Both the position numbers and the translations under genes were made by a program. Positions 8,608 to 23,262 of a stretch of DNA of 64,000 nucleotides are shown here, one piece after another. Source of the stretch: Microlunatus kandeliicorticis (GTDB taxonomy: Bacteria > Actinomycetota > Actinomycetes > Propionibacteriales > Propionibacteriaceae); contig NZ_JACGWT010000001.1 of NCBI RefSeq assembly GCF_014137855.1, forward strand, positions 744,001 to 808,000, in the 5' to 3' direction. Position 1 is the first letter of the stretch, and every line of letters begins with the position of its first letter. The notes under the pieces are model-generated. The model searched no databases. It was not told the origin of the DNA and saw nothing but the letters and a program-made list of their open reading frames with translations.

Positions 8608-9006
8608 ATGCCGCAGTATCGGATCTCGGAGGCCGCCAGCCTGCTCGGCGTCAGCGACGACACCGTCCGGCGCTGGATCGATGCCGGCCGGCTCACCGCG
8701 GTCACCGACCCCGGGCCGGCCGTGGTCGACGGCGCCGAGCTGGCCGCCCTGGCCCAGGAGGTCGCCACCGCACCGAGCCTCGGCGCGCCGGTGAGCGAGA
8801 GCGCACGCAACCGGTTCACCGGGCTGGTCACCCGCGTGGTCAAGGACACCGTGATGGCGCAGGTCGACCTGCAGTGCGGCCCGTTCCGGGTGGTGTCGCT
8901 GATGTCGGCCGAGGCCGCCGAGGACCTCCGGCTCGAGCCGGGCGTGCTGGCCGTCGCCTCGGTGAAGTCCACCACCGTGGTGATCGAGACCCCGGAGCGC
9001 CGGTGA
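8608..9006 (+). CDS. Molybdate-responsive HTH-MOP regulator
   Basis: This 132-residue protein has two parts: an excisionase/MerR-like helix-turn-helix (about residues 3-45, ISEAASLLGVSDDTVRRWIDAGRL) and a C-terminal TOBE/MOP domain (about residues 65-130) that binds molybdate. I chose the ATG at 8608 over a GTG at 8599 because TAGAGT sits directly before it and the HTH begins three residues in. It overlaps modA by GTGA. It is probably the molybdate-sensing regulator of modABC, serving the role ModE has elsewhere. Confidence 0.8.
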   Translation: MPQYRISEAASLLGVSDDTVRRWIDAGRLTAVTDPGPAVVDGAELAALAQEVATAPSLGAPVSESARNRFTGLVTRVVKDTVMAQVDLQCGPFRVVSLMSAEAAEDLRLEPGVLAVASVKSTTVVIETPERR

Positions 9007-9812
9007 CCCGCCGGCGGACCGGGGCCGTCGGCGTGCTGGCCGGGCTGCTGGTCGCGGCCACGGCGCTGGCCGGCTGCGGCGGCTCCGGCTCCCCGGCCGG
9101 TGCGCCGAGCCCCGGCGGGTCGAGTGCGACCGCGGTGACCGGGTCGATCACCGTGCTGGCCGCGGCCTCGCTGACCGGCGCGTTCGACCGGATCGGCCGG
9201 GACTTCGAGGCGGCGCACCCGGGCACCACGGTGACCTTCTCCTACGGCTCGAGCGCGACCCTGGCCGCCTCGATCACCAACGGCGCCCCGGCCGACGTCT
9301 TCGCCGCGGCCAGCGAGAAGACCATGCAGACCGTCAGCAGCGCCGGTGACACCGCCTCGACGCCGACCCCCTTCGTCAGCAACACGCTGGAGATCGCCGT
9401 CCCGAAGGGCAACCCGGGCGGCATCACCGGGCTGCGCGACTTCGCCGACGCCGGGAAGAAGATCGCCCTGTGCGCTCCGCAGGTGCCGTGCGGCGCCGCC
9501 GCCCAGCAGGTCTTCGCGAAGGCCGGGATCACGCCGAGGCCCGACAGCTACGAGACCGACGTCAAGGCCGCGCTGCAGAAGGTCGCGAGCGACGAGGTGG
9601 ACGCGGCCCTGGTCTACCGCACCGACGTCATCGCCGCGCCGGGCAGCGTGCAGGGCATCGCGTTCCCCGAAGCGCGCTCGGTGGTCAACGTCTACCCGAT
9701 CGCCACCCTCACGGGCGCGCGGAATCCGACCGCCGCGACCGCCTTCGTCCGCTACGTCGAGTCCGCGGCCGGCCAGCAGGTGCTGGCCGACGCCGGGTTC
9801 GCCAAGCCCTGA
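9003..9812 (+). CDS. modA: Molybdate ABC transporter, binding lipoprotein
   Basis: This 269-residue lipoprotein has a signal peptide ending at lipobox Cys25 (ATALAGC). The mature part has the ModA pattern: ITVLAAASLTGAF, FSYGSSATLAASI, PADVFAAAS and the late ALVYRTDV segment that closes the oxyanion pocket. It overlaps the regulator gene by four bases, and modB follows after two bases. It captures molybdate, or tungstate, outside the membrane. Confidence 0.92.
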   Translation: MTRRRTGAVGVLAGLLVAATALAGCGGSGSPAGAPSPGGSSATAVTGSITVLAAASLTGAFDRIGRDFEAAHPGTTVTFSYGSSATLAASITNGAPADVFAAASEKTMQTVSSAGDTASTPTPFVSNTLEIAVPKGNPGGITGLRDFADAGKKIALCAPQVPCGAAAQQVFAKAGITPRPDSYETDVKAALQKVASDEVDAALVYRTDVIAAPGSVQGIAFPEARSVVNVYPIATLTGARNPTAATAFVRYVESAAGQQVLADAGFAKP

Positions 9813-9814
9813 CC

Positions 9815-10663
9815 GTGTCCCGCGCCACCGGGAGCGAGGAGCGGACGCGCCGGGCCGGCCGGTCGGGCCGCGGCGCAGGCGGACGCGGGAGCGCCTCCGG
9901 GGTGCTCGCGGTCCCGGCGTTGGTCGCGCTGGTCTTCCTGGTGCTGCCGCTGGTCGGGCTGGTCGTCCGCGCCCCCTGGCGGCAGGCCCCGCAGGTGCTG
10001 ACCAGCCCGGACGCGCTCGCTGCCCTCCGGCTGTCGGTGCTGACCGCCACCGCCTCGACCGGCATCGCGGTGGTGCTCGGCGTCCCGCTGGCCTGGTGGC
10101 TGGCCCGGCCGGGGCTCCGGTTCGCCTCGCTGCTCCGCGCCGTGATCACGGTGCCGCTGGTGCTGCCCCCGGTGGTCGGCGGGGTCGCGCTGTTCACCGT
10201 CCTCGGCCGTTCCGGGCTGCTCGGCCGCCCGCTCTACGAGGCGACCGGTTTCGCGTTCCCGTTCACCCCGTACGCGGTGGTGCTGGCCCAGACCTTCGTC
10301 GCGCTGCCCTATCTGGTGCTCGCGGTCGAGGGCGCGTTGCGCGGGGCCGACCGGCGGTTCGAGGACGCCGCGGCCACCCTGGGAGCGAGCCCGCTGCGGA
10401 CCTTCCTCCGGGTCACGCTGCCGCTCGTCGGACCCGGGATCGCCGCCGGTGCCGTGCTGGCCTGGGCCCGGGCGCTCGGCGAGTTCGGGGCCACCATCAC
10501 CTTCGCGGGCAACTTCCCGGGCACCACCCAGACCATGCCGCTGGCCGTCTACCTGGCGCTGGAGACCGATCCCGGGGCGGCCCTGCTGCTCTCGGTCGCG
10601 CTGCTCGCCGTCTCGGTGGCCGTGCTGGCTGCTCTCCGCGACCGCTGGACCCGGGCGTGGTGA
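9815..10663 (+). CDS. modB: Molybdate ABC transporter, permease
   Basis: This 282-residue integral membrane protein has about six helices and the binding-protein-dependent transport motif RRFEDAAATLGASPLRTF...LPLVGPGI, the EAA loop that docks on the ATPase. LARALGEFGATI-like residues (WARALGEFGATITFAG) are diagnostic of molybdate/sulfate permeases. The start GTG lies two bases after the modA stop, and the gene overlaps modC by GTGA. A basic, glycine-rich stretch of about 27 residues precedes the first helix. Confidence 0.92.
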   Translation: MSRATGSEERTRRAGRSGRGAGGRGSASGVLAVPALVALVFLVLPLVGLVVRAPWRQAPQVLTSPDALAALRLSVLTATASTGIAVVLGVPLAWWLARPGLRFASLLRAVITVPLVLPPVVGGVALFTVLGRSGLLGRPLYEATGFAFPFTPYAVVLAQTFVALPYLVLAVEGALRGADRRFEDAAATLGASPLRTFLRVTLPLVGPGIAAGAVLAWARALGEFGATITFAGNFPGTTQTMPLAVYLALETDPGAALLLSVALLAVSVAVLAALRDRWTRAW

Positions 10664-11745
10664 GCGGGCTGACCGCCCGGGTGCGGGTCGTGCGCGACCA
10701 CTTCACGCTCGACGTCGCCGTCGACGTGGCGCCGGGGGAGGTGGTGGCGGTGGTCGGGCCGAACGGGGCGGGCAAGTCGACGCTGCTCCGCGCGCTGGCC
10801 GGGCTGGAGCCCGTCGGGGCCGGCCGGGTCGTGGTCGACGGGGTGCCGCTGACCGACACCGACCAGGGGATCGCCGTCCCGCCGCACCACCGCCGGATCG
10901 GGGTGGTGTTCCAGGACTACCTGCTGTTCCCGCACCTGACCGCGGCGGCCAACGTCGCGTTCGGGCTCCGGGCCGGCGGTGTCGGCCGGGCCGAGGCGAC
11001 CCGGCGGGCGCAGAACTGGCTCGACCGGGTCGGGCTGGCCGACCTCGCCGCCGTCCGGCCGGGGCGGTTGTCCGGCGGCCAGGCGCAGCGGGTGGCGCTG
11101 GCCCGCGCACTGGCGCCCGACCCGCGGCTGCTGCTGCTCGACGAGCCGCTGGCCGCGCTCGACGCCCGCACCCGGCTGCAGGTCCGCGGTGAGCTCCGCC
11201 GTCACCTGCGCGACGTCGCCGGAGCCACCCTGGTGGTCACCCACGACCCGGTCGACGCCGCCGTGCTGGCCGACCGGCTGGTGGTGATCGAGGACGGCGC
11301 GGTGGTGCAGACCGGGACCCCGGGCGAGGTGGCCCGCCGGCCGCGGACCGAGTACGTGGCGCGGCTGGTGGGGCTCAACCTGCTGGCCGGTACCGCCGAG
11401 CCAGCACCCGAGGGCCGCTCGGGCAGCCGGGTCCGGCTCGGGACCGCAGCCCCGGTGGTCGTCCCCGGCCGGCACGCGGGGCCGGTGTACGTCTCCTTCC
11501 GACCGGCCGCGGTGGCGCTCTACGCCGAGCCGCCCGGGGGGAGCCCGCGCAACGTCTGGGCCGGCGAGGTGGTCGGGCTCGAGCCGGCCGGCGAGGCCGT
11601 CCGGGTCGAGGTCGGGACCGCGCAGGGGCCATCGGTGGTGGCCGAGGTGACCCCGGAGGCCGCCGCCGACCTCGACCTGGTCCCCGGCGCCCCGGTGTGG
11701 GCGGTGGTCAAGGCCAGCGAGATCGAGGTCTACGCACGCGGCTGA
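10660..11745 (+). CDS. modC: Molybdate ABC transporter, ATPase
   Basis: This 361-residue ATPase has Walker A GPNGAGKS near residue 34, signature LSGGQAQRVALARAL near 130, Walker B LLLLDEPLAALD near 150 and the switch histidine in VVTHD. A C-terminal TOBE domain (about residues 285-360) can bind oxyanion and gate transport. It is the last gene of the overlapping regulator-modA-modB-modC unit. The separate MOSC gene follows with its own -10 box. Confidence 0.92.
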   Translation: MSGLTARVRVVRDHFTLDVAVDVAPGEVVAVVGPNGAGKSTLLRALAGLEPVGAGRVVVDGVPLTDTDQGIAVPPHHRRIGVVFQDYLLFPHLTAAANVAFGLRAGGVGRAEATRRAQNWLDRVGLADLAAVRPGRLSGGQAQRVALARALAPDPRLLLLDEPLAALDARTRLQVRGELRRHLRDVAGATLVVTHDPVDAAVLADRLVVIEDGAVVQTGTPGEVARRPRTEYVARLVGLNLLAGTAEPAPEGRSGSRVRLGTAAPVVVPGRHAGPVYVSFRPAAVALYAEPPGGSPRNVWAGEVVGLEPAGEAVRVEVGTAQGPSVVAEVTPEAAADLDLVPGAPVWAVVKASEIEVYARG

Positions 11746-11752
11746 GGCTGTC

Positions 11753-11758
11753 TAGCAT
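11753..11758 (+). promoter_or_regulatory. Leaderless -10 box, MOSC gene
   Basis: TAGCAT is followed by six bases and then the GTG start at 11765, with no ribosome site between them. Confidence 0.55.
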
Positions 11759-11764
11759 GGGCGC

Positions 11765-12436
11765 GTGCAGCAGCGCGCCGTCGTCGGATCGGTCAACCTC
11801 GGCCAGCCCGAGCCCAACCCCTACAAGGAGACCCGCGCCACCGGGATCGCCAAGCGGCCGCAGGACGGGCCGGTCGAGGTCCGGGCCCCGGGGCCGAAGA
11901 AGGGCGGGCTCGGCAGTGGTCTGGTCGGCGACTTCCTCGGCGACACCAAGCACCACGGCGGCGACGACCAGGCCGTCTACTCCTTCGCCCGCGAGGACCT
12001 CGACCGGTGGGCCGAACGGCTCGGACGCGAGCTGCCGAACGGCTTCTTCGGCGAGAACCTCACCACCGAGGGGATCGACGTCAACGCGGCCCGGGTCGGC
12101 GAGCGCTGGCGGGTGGGGGACACCGTCGAGCTGGTGGTGACCTGCCCGCGGATCCCGTGCTCGACCTTCCGCGGCTGGGTGGGGGAGCGCGGCTGGCTGC
12201 GGACCTTCACCGCCGACGCCCGGCCGGGGGCCTACCTCAGGGTCGCGGTGCCCGGGACGATCCGGGCCGGCGACCCGATCGCGGTGATCAGCCGCCCCGA
12301 CCACGACGTCACCATCAGCACGGTGTTCCGGGCGACCACCAGGGAGCGCGAGCTGCTCCCCGGGCTGCTGGCCGCCGGCGACGACCTCGACGCCGAGACC
12401 CGCGAGGCGGCCGAGGCCGCCCGGGCCGCCGGCTGA
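11765..12436 (+). CDS. MOSC domain protein
   Basis: This 223-residue protein of the MOSC family (MoCo sulfurase C-terminal fold) resembles YiiM-type proteins. The conserved cysteine lies in TCPRIPCSTF (Cys132), and the KHHGGDDQAVY motif lies near residue 62. MOSC proteins bind or use molybdenum cofactor or carry activated sulfur. Its place directly after modABC supports a role in molybdenum enzymes. It is used alone here, without a ferredoxin domain. It is followed by a strong terminator. Confidence 0.88.
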   Translation: MQQRAVVGSVNLGQPEPNPYKETRATGIAKRPQDGPVEVRAPGPKKGGLGSGLVGDFLGDTKHHGGDDQAVYSFAREDLDRWAERLGRELPNGFFGENLTTEGIDVNAARVGERWRVGDTVELVVTCPRIPCSTFRGWVGERGWLRTFTADARPGAYLRVAVPGTIRAGDPIAVISRPDHDVTISTVFRATTRERELLPGLLAAGDDLDAETREAAEAARAAG

Positions 12437-12460
12437 CGTGACCGACCGTCCGACGAAGGA

Positions 12461-12497
12461 CGACGGGCCCGCCGGGATGATCCCGGCGGGCCCGTCG
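12461..12497. terminator. Bidirectional intrinsic terminator
   Basis: A perfect 17-bp GC-rich stem (arms 12461-12477 and 12481-12497) with a TGA loop lies between the convergent MOSC and beta-mannosidase genes. It has no U tract, as is common in actinobacteria. Confidence 0.85.
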
Positions 12498-12531
12498 TCG
12501 TCGTGGTCCGGCGTGCGGCTCCGGCCGCCAA

Positions 12532-17044
<4,513 letters not shown>

Positions 17045-17110
17045 ACGAGCGGGTCGGGTCGGCCGATCCGCAGGTCAGCAGCCGGGGGCGGGTGGTCGCT
17101 GCTCCCGGCT

Positions 17111-17140
17111 TTGACCCGGGTTGGGGCCGTCGAGTAGCCT
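17111..17140 (+). promoter_or_regulatory. str operon promoter
   Basis: A -35 box TTGACC (17111-17116) and a -10 box TAGCCT (17135-17140) are 18 bases apart. This is the best housekeeping-type promoter before rpsL and gives an mRNA leader of about 230 bases. Confidence 0.7.
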
Positions 17141-17146
17141 TGATCC

Positions 17147-17378
17147 TTGTGTTCGGGCTTGCCCGACGCGTACGCGTGCCCCGACATCCCGACGGGCGCC
17201 AGGCCGGAAACGGCCGGTCCCGGGGATCTGGAGTTCGCCCGGGGCCTCACCGTAGTGCACATCGCCCGCGGTGGCGGTTCGTCGACACGAGCCGATGAGG
17301 GCCCCGACTCCTGAGTTGGACCCGAAGCCAGACCCGAGCAAGACATCGCGCAGGACAGACAGAAAGAGACAGCAACCG
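17147..17378 (+). other. rpsL 5' leader
   Basis: The stretch between promoter and rpsL has no gene. It contains short hairpins: CGGGC/GCCCG at 17154-17165 and GGCCG-GAAA-CGGCC at 17202-17215. It also holds a 12-bp palindrome ACGCGTACGCGT at 17166-17177. A purine-rich AGAAAGAGA ribosome site precedes the GTG. It may serve autoregulation of the operon; this is not shown. Confidence 0.45.
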
Positions 17379-17750
17379 GTGCCCACCATCCAGCAGCTGG
17401 TCCGCAAGGGCCGCGCCGACAAGGTCGCCAAGAACAAGACGCCGGCCCTCAAGGGCTCGCCGCAGCGTCGCGGGGTGTGCACGCGCGTGTACACGACCAC
17501 GCCGAAGAAGCCGAACTCGGCGCTGCGCAAGGTGGCCCGCGTGAAGCTGTCCTCCGGCATCGAGGTGACCGCCTACATCCCGGGTGTCGGCCACAACCTG
17601 CAGGAGCACTCGATGGTGCTGGTCCGCGGCGGCCGGGTGAAGGACCTCCCGGGTGTCCGCTACAAGATCATCCGCGGCTCGCTCGACACCCAGGGCGTCA
17701 AGAACCGCAAGCAGGCCCGCAGCCGCTACGGCGCGAAGAAGGAGAAGTAA
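17379..17750 (+). CDS. rpsL: 30S ribosomal protein S12
   Basis: The 123-residue S12 protein of the decoding centre is full length. The loop [13 protein letters not shown] and the loop [14 protein letters not shown] keep lysines at positions 43 and 88, the residues changed in streptomycin-resistant mutants, so a wild-type, sensitive form is expected. It starts with GTG. It is first in rpsL-rpsG-fusA, and its TAA overlaps the ATG of rpsG by one base. Confidence 0.98.
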   Translation: MPTIQQLVRKGRADKVAKNKTPALKGSPQRRGVCTRVYTTTPKKPNSALRKVARVKLSSGIEVTAYIPGVGHNLQEHSMVLVRGGRVKDLPGVRYKIIRGSLDTQGVKNRKQARSRYGAKKEK

Positions 17751-18220
17751 TGCCTCGCAAGGGTCCGGCCCCGAAGCGGGCCGTGCTGGTCGATCCCGTC
17801 TACGGCTCCCCGCTGGTCAGCCAGCTGGTGAGCAAGATCCTGCTGGACGGCAAGAAGACCGTCGCGCAGCACATCGTCTACACCGCTCTGGAGGGCACCC
17901 GGGCCAAGACCGGTGTCGACCCGGTGCAGACCCTCAAGCGCGCGCTCGACAACGTCCGCCCGAGCCTCGAGGTGAAGAGCCGCCGCGTCGGTGGCGCCAC
18001 CTACCAGGTGCCGGTCGACGTCAAGCCCGGTCGTTCGACCACGCTGGCGCTCCGCTGGCTGGTCAGCTTCTCCCGGCAGCGCCGCGAGAAGACCATGGCC
18101 GAGCGCCTGATGAACGAGCTGCTGGACGCCTCGAACGGCCTGGGTGCCGCGGTCAAGCGCCGCGAGGACACCCACAAGATGGCCGAGGCCAACAAGGCGT
18201 TCGCCCACTACCGCTGGTGA
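17750..18220 (+). CDS. rpsG: 30S ribosomal protein S7
   Basis: This protein is 156 residues, the standard length of S7, which nucleates assembly of the 30S head and touches the E site. It begins [10 protein letters not shown] and ends AFAHYRW, as in other bacteria. Its ATG shares a base with the rpsL stop. In other bacteria S7 represses the str operon by binding an intercistronic mRNA; the near-zero gap here leaves little room for such a site between rpsL and rpsG. Confidence 0.98.
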   Translation: MPRKGPAPKRAVLVDPVYGSPLVSQLVSKILLDGKKTVAQHIVYTALEGTRAKTGVDPVQTLKRALDNVRPSLEVKSRRVGGATYQVPVDVKPGRSTTLALRWLVSFSRQRREKTMAERLMNELLDASNGLGAAVKRREDTHKMAEANKAFAHYRW

Positions 18221-18285
18221 CCCGCAGGGGCCACTCGCACCCGATCACCCTCCTGGGTACCACCGCGAAGGACTGAATCACAGCA

Positions 18286-20382
<2,097 letters not shown>

Positions 20383-20389
20383 TCCTGGC

Positions 20390-20424
20390 CCCGTCCGGTT
20401 CGGGTTTGACCTGAGCCGGACGGG
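20390..20424 (+). terminator. fusA-tuf hairpin, possible attenuator overlapping a tuf promoter
   Basis: A stem of about 16 pairs (arms 20390-20405 and 20409-20424, two of them G-T) closes a TTG loop seven bases after the fusA stop. The tip contains TTGACC (20406-20411), which could be a -35 box for an AAAACT -10 box at 20429-20434. It may therefore combine partial termination of the fusA transcript with a separate start for tuf. Confidence 0.6.
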
Positions 20425-20551
20425 CGGGAAAACTTAGGCCGGATTGCGTGCCGGCCGGGCACCAGCACGAGATCACGCAAGCACGACCGAAGACCAAGCA
20501 ACCAGAAGCGCCCCGCGAAGTGCGCGTGGCGACATCCCAGAAGGAGCCCCA

Positions 20552-21748
<1,197 letters not shown>

Positions 21749-21790
21749 TCACCGCGGACGGCCGCTGAGGCCGTCCGAGCGAGCTGTGGG

Positions 21791-21825
21791 CGAGGGCCCC
21801 GGACCTACGAGGTCCGGGGCCCTCG
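21791..21825 (+). terminator. tuf terminator
   Basis: A perfect 16-bp stem (21791-21806 with 21810-21825) with a 3-base loop is followed by TCGTCTCT. It ends the str operon. Confidence 0.88.
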
Positions 21826-21975
21826 TCGTCTCTGCGCACGCGGCGCGGACGCGCGGGTCCTGTCGGGATCACGCCCTTTCCGCCGCCGTCGCTGTCGGGA
21901 TCGGTCCCGGACGGCGGGAGCTCGGCAGATCCTGGCCCGGCAGCCCCGGGCGCTTGCATGATCTTCACCCTCCTC

Positions 21976-21981
21976 TAGGGT
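21976..21981 (+). promoter_or_regulatory. -10 box, MFS gene
   Basis: TAGGGT is followed by GGAGGA and then the ATG at 21988. The purine stretch looks like a ribosome site but is only six bases long, so the transcript is probably leaderless. Confidence 0.5.
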
Positions 21982-21987
21982 GGAGGA

Positions 21988-23244
21988 ATGGTCGGAGCAC
22001 ACCAGACCCTGGAGCGTCCTGCCCAGGTTCCGGCGTCCCGCGACCGCAACTTCCTGCGCTACCTCGGTGGCGTGGCCGCCGCGGACGTCGGTGACCAGGC
22101 CTGGCTGACCGTGCTGGCCTGGACCGCGGCCCAGACCGGGCGCCCGGTGGCCGCCACCCTGGTGCTCGCCGCGGGCACCGTCCCGCGCGCGGTGCTGGCC
22201 CTGGTCGGCGGGGCGGTCGCCGACCGGTTGCCGTCCCGTCCGCTGCTGATCGGCGCCAACGGCGTCCGGGTGCTCGTGCTGCTGGCCGGGGTCGCCGGGC
22301 TGCTCGGGCTGCCGGGGCACACCCTTGCCGTCGCGGTCGGGGTCGCGGTGCTGTTCGGGGCCGCCGACGCGCTTCACATCCCGGCGATCGGCACCATGCC
22401 GCGTCAGCTGGTCGACGGCAGCCAGCTGCTCCGGGCCGCCAGCATGCGGCAGCTCGTCCAACGGCTCGCCTCGATCGCCGGTCCCTCAGCGGCCGGCTTC
22501 GTGCTCGCCGCGGTCAAGCTGCCCGGTGCGCTGCTCGGGCTGGCCGCGCTGTTCGCGGTGGCCGCCGTGCTGCTCACCACCGTGCGGATCCGCCACCCGC
22601 GCGACGAGTCGGTCGACCAGCCGGTGCTCGCCTCGATCCGTGACGTGCTCGGCTATCTGCGCCGGGACCGCAACGCCGGCGGGCTGGTGCTCGCGCTGGT
22701 CGGGCTCAACGTCTTCGTCATCCCGGTGGTCTCCGCCGGGGTCGCGCTCCGGGCCCACGAGCAGAGCTGGGGCCCCGAGACGCTCGGTCTGCTGCTCGGC
22801 GCGGTCGGGCTGGGCGCGGTGGTCGGCACCGTCTGCACCCTGCGGATCCGGCCCACCCACCCGCTGGCCTTCGCGCTGCTGATGCTGATGCTGCAGGGCG
22901 GCGCGCTGGCCGTGGTCGGGGCGGCGCCGCTGGTCGGGGTCGGGGTCGCGCTCGGGGTGGTCGGGCTGACCTCGGGACTGGCCTCGCCGTTGCTCTCCGG
23001 CACCCTCCAGGCCACCGTCGAGCAGGTCTACCTCGGCCGGGTGTTCGCGCTGATCAGCCTGTCCGACAACGGGCTGATCCCGCTCTCGCTGGTCGGCTTC
23101 GGCGCACTCTCCGGCGGGATCGGGGTCGGCACGACCAGCCTCCTGTTCGGCGCGGCGATGGTGCTGCTGATGTTCAGCGCCTTCGTCCGTCCGACCCTGC
23201 GCCGGCTCCGGGTCGACGAGGCCGCCGGCACCCTGGCCGACTGA
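21988..23244 (+). CDS. MFS transporter
   Basis: This 418-residue permease has about 12 helices. It resembles the MFS_3-type exporters that often carry siderophores or macrolides: the early GGVAAADVGDQAWLTVLAW helix and GGAVADRLPSRPLL in loop 2-3. It is convergent with treY, 18 bases apart. The substrate is unknown. Confidence 0.83.
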   Translation: MVGAHQTLERPAQVPASRDRNFLRYLGGVAAADVGDQAWLTVLAWTAAQTGRPVAATLVLAAGTVPRAVLALVGGAVADRLPSRPLLIGANGVRVLVLLAGVAGLLGLPGHTLAVAVGVAVLFGAADALHIPAIGTMPRQLVDGSQLLRAASMRQLVQRLASIAGPSAAGFVLAAVKLPGALLGLAALFAVAAVLLTTVRIRHPRDESVDQPVLASIRDVLGYLRRDRNAGGLVLALVGLNVFVIPVVSAGVALRAHEQSWGPETLGLLLGAVGLGAVVGTVCTLRIRPTHPLAFALLMLMLQGGALAVVGAAPLVGVGVALGVVGLTSGLASPLLSGTLQATVEQVYLGRVFALISLSDNGLIPLSLVGFGALSGGIGVGTTSLLFGAAMVLLMFSAFVRPTLRRLRVDEAAGTLAD

Positions 23245-23262
23245 CCCGGAGCCGCGACGCCG

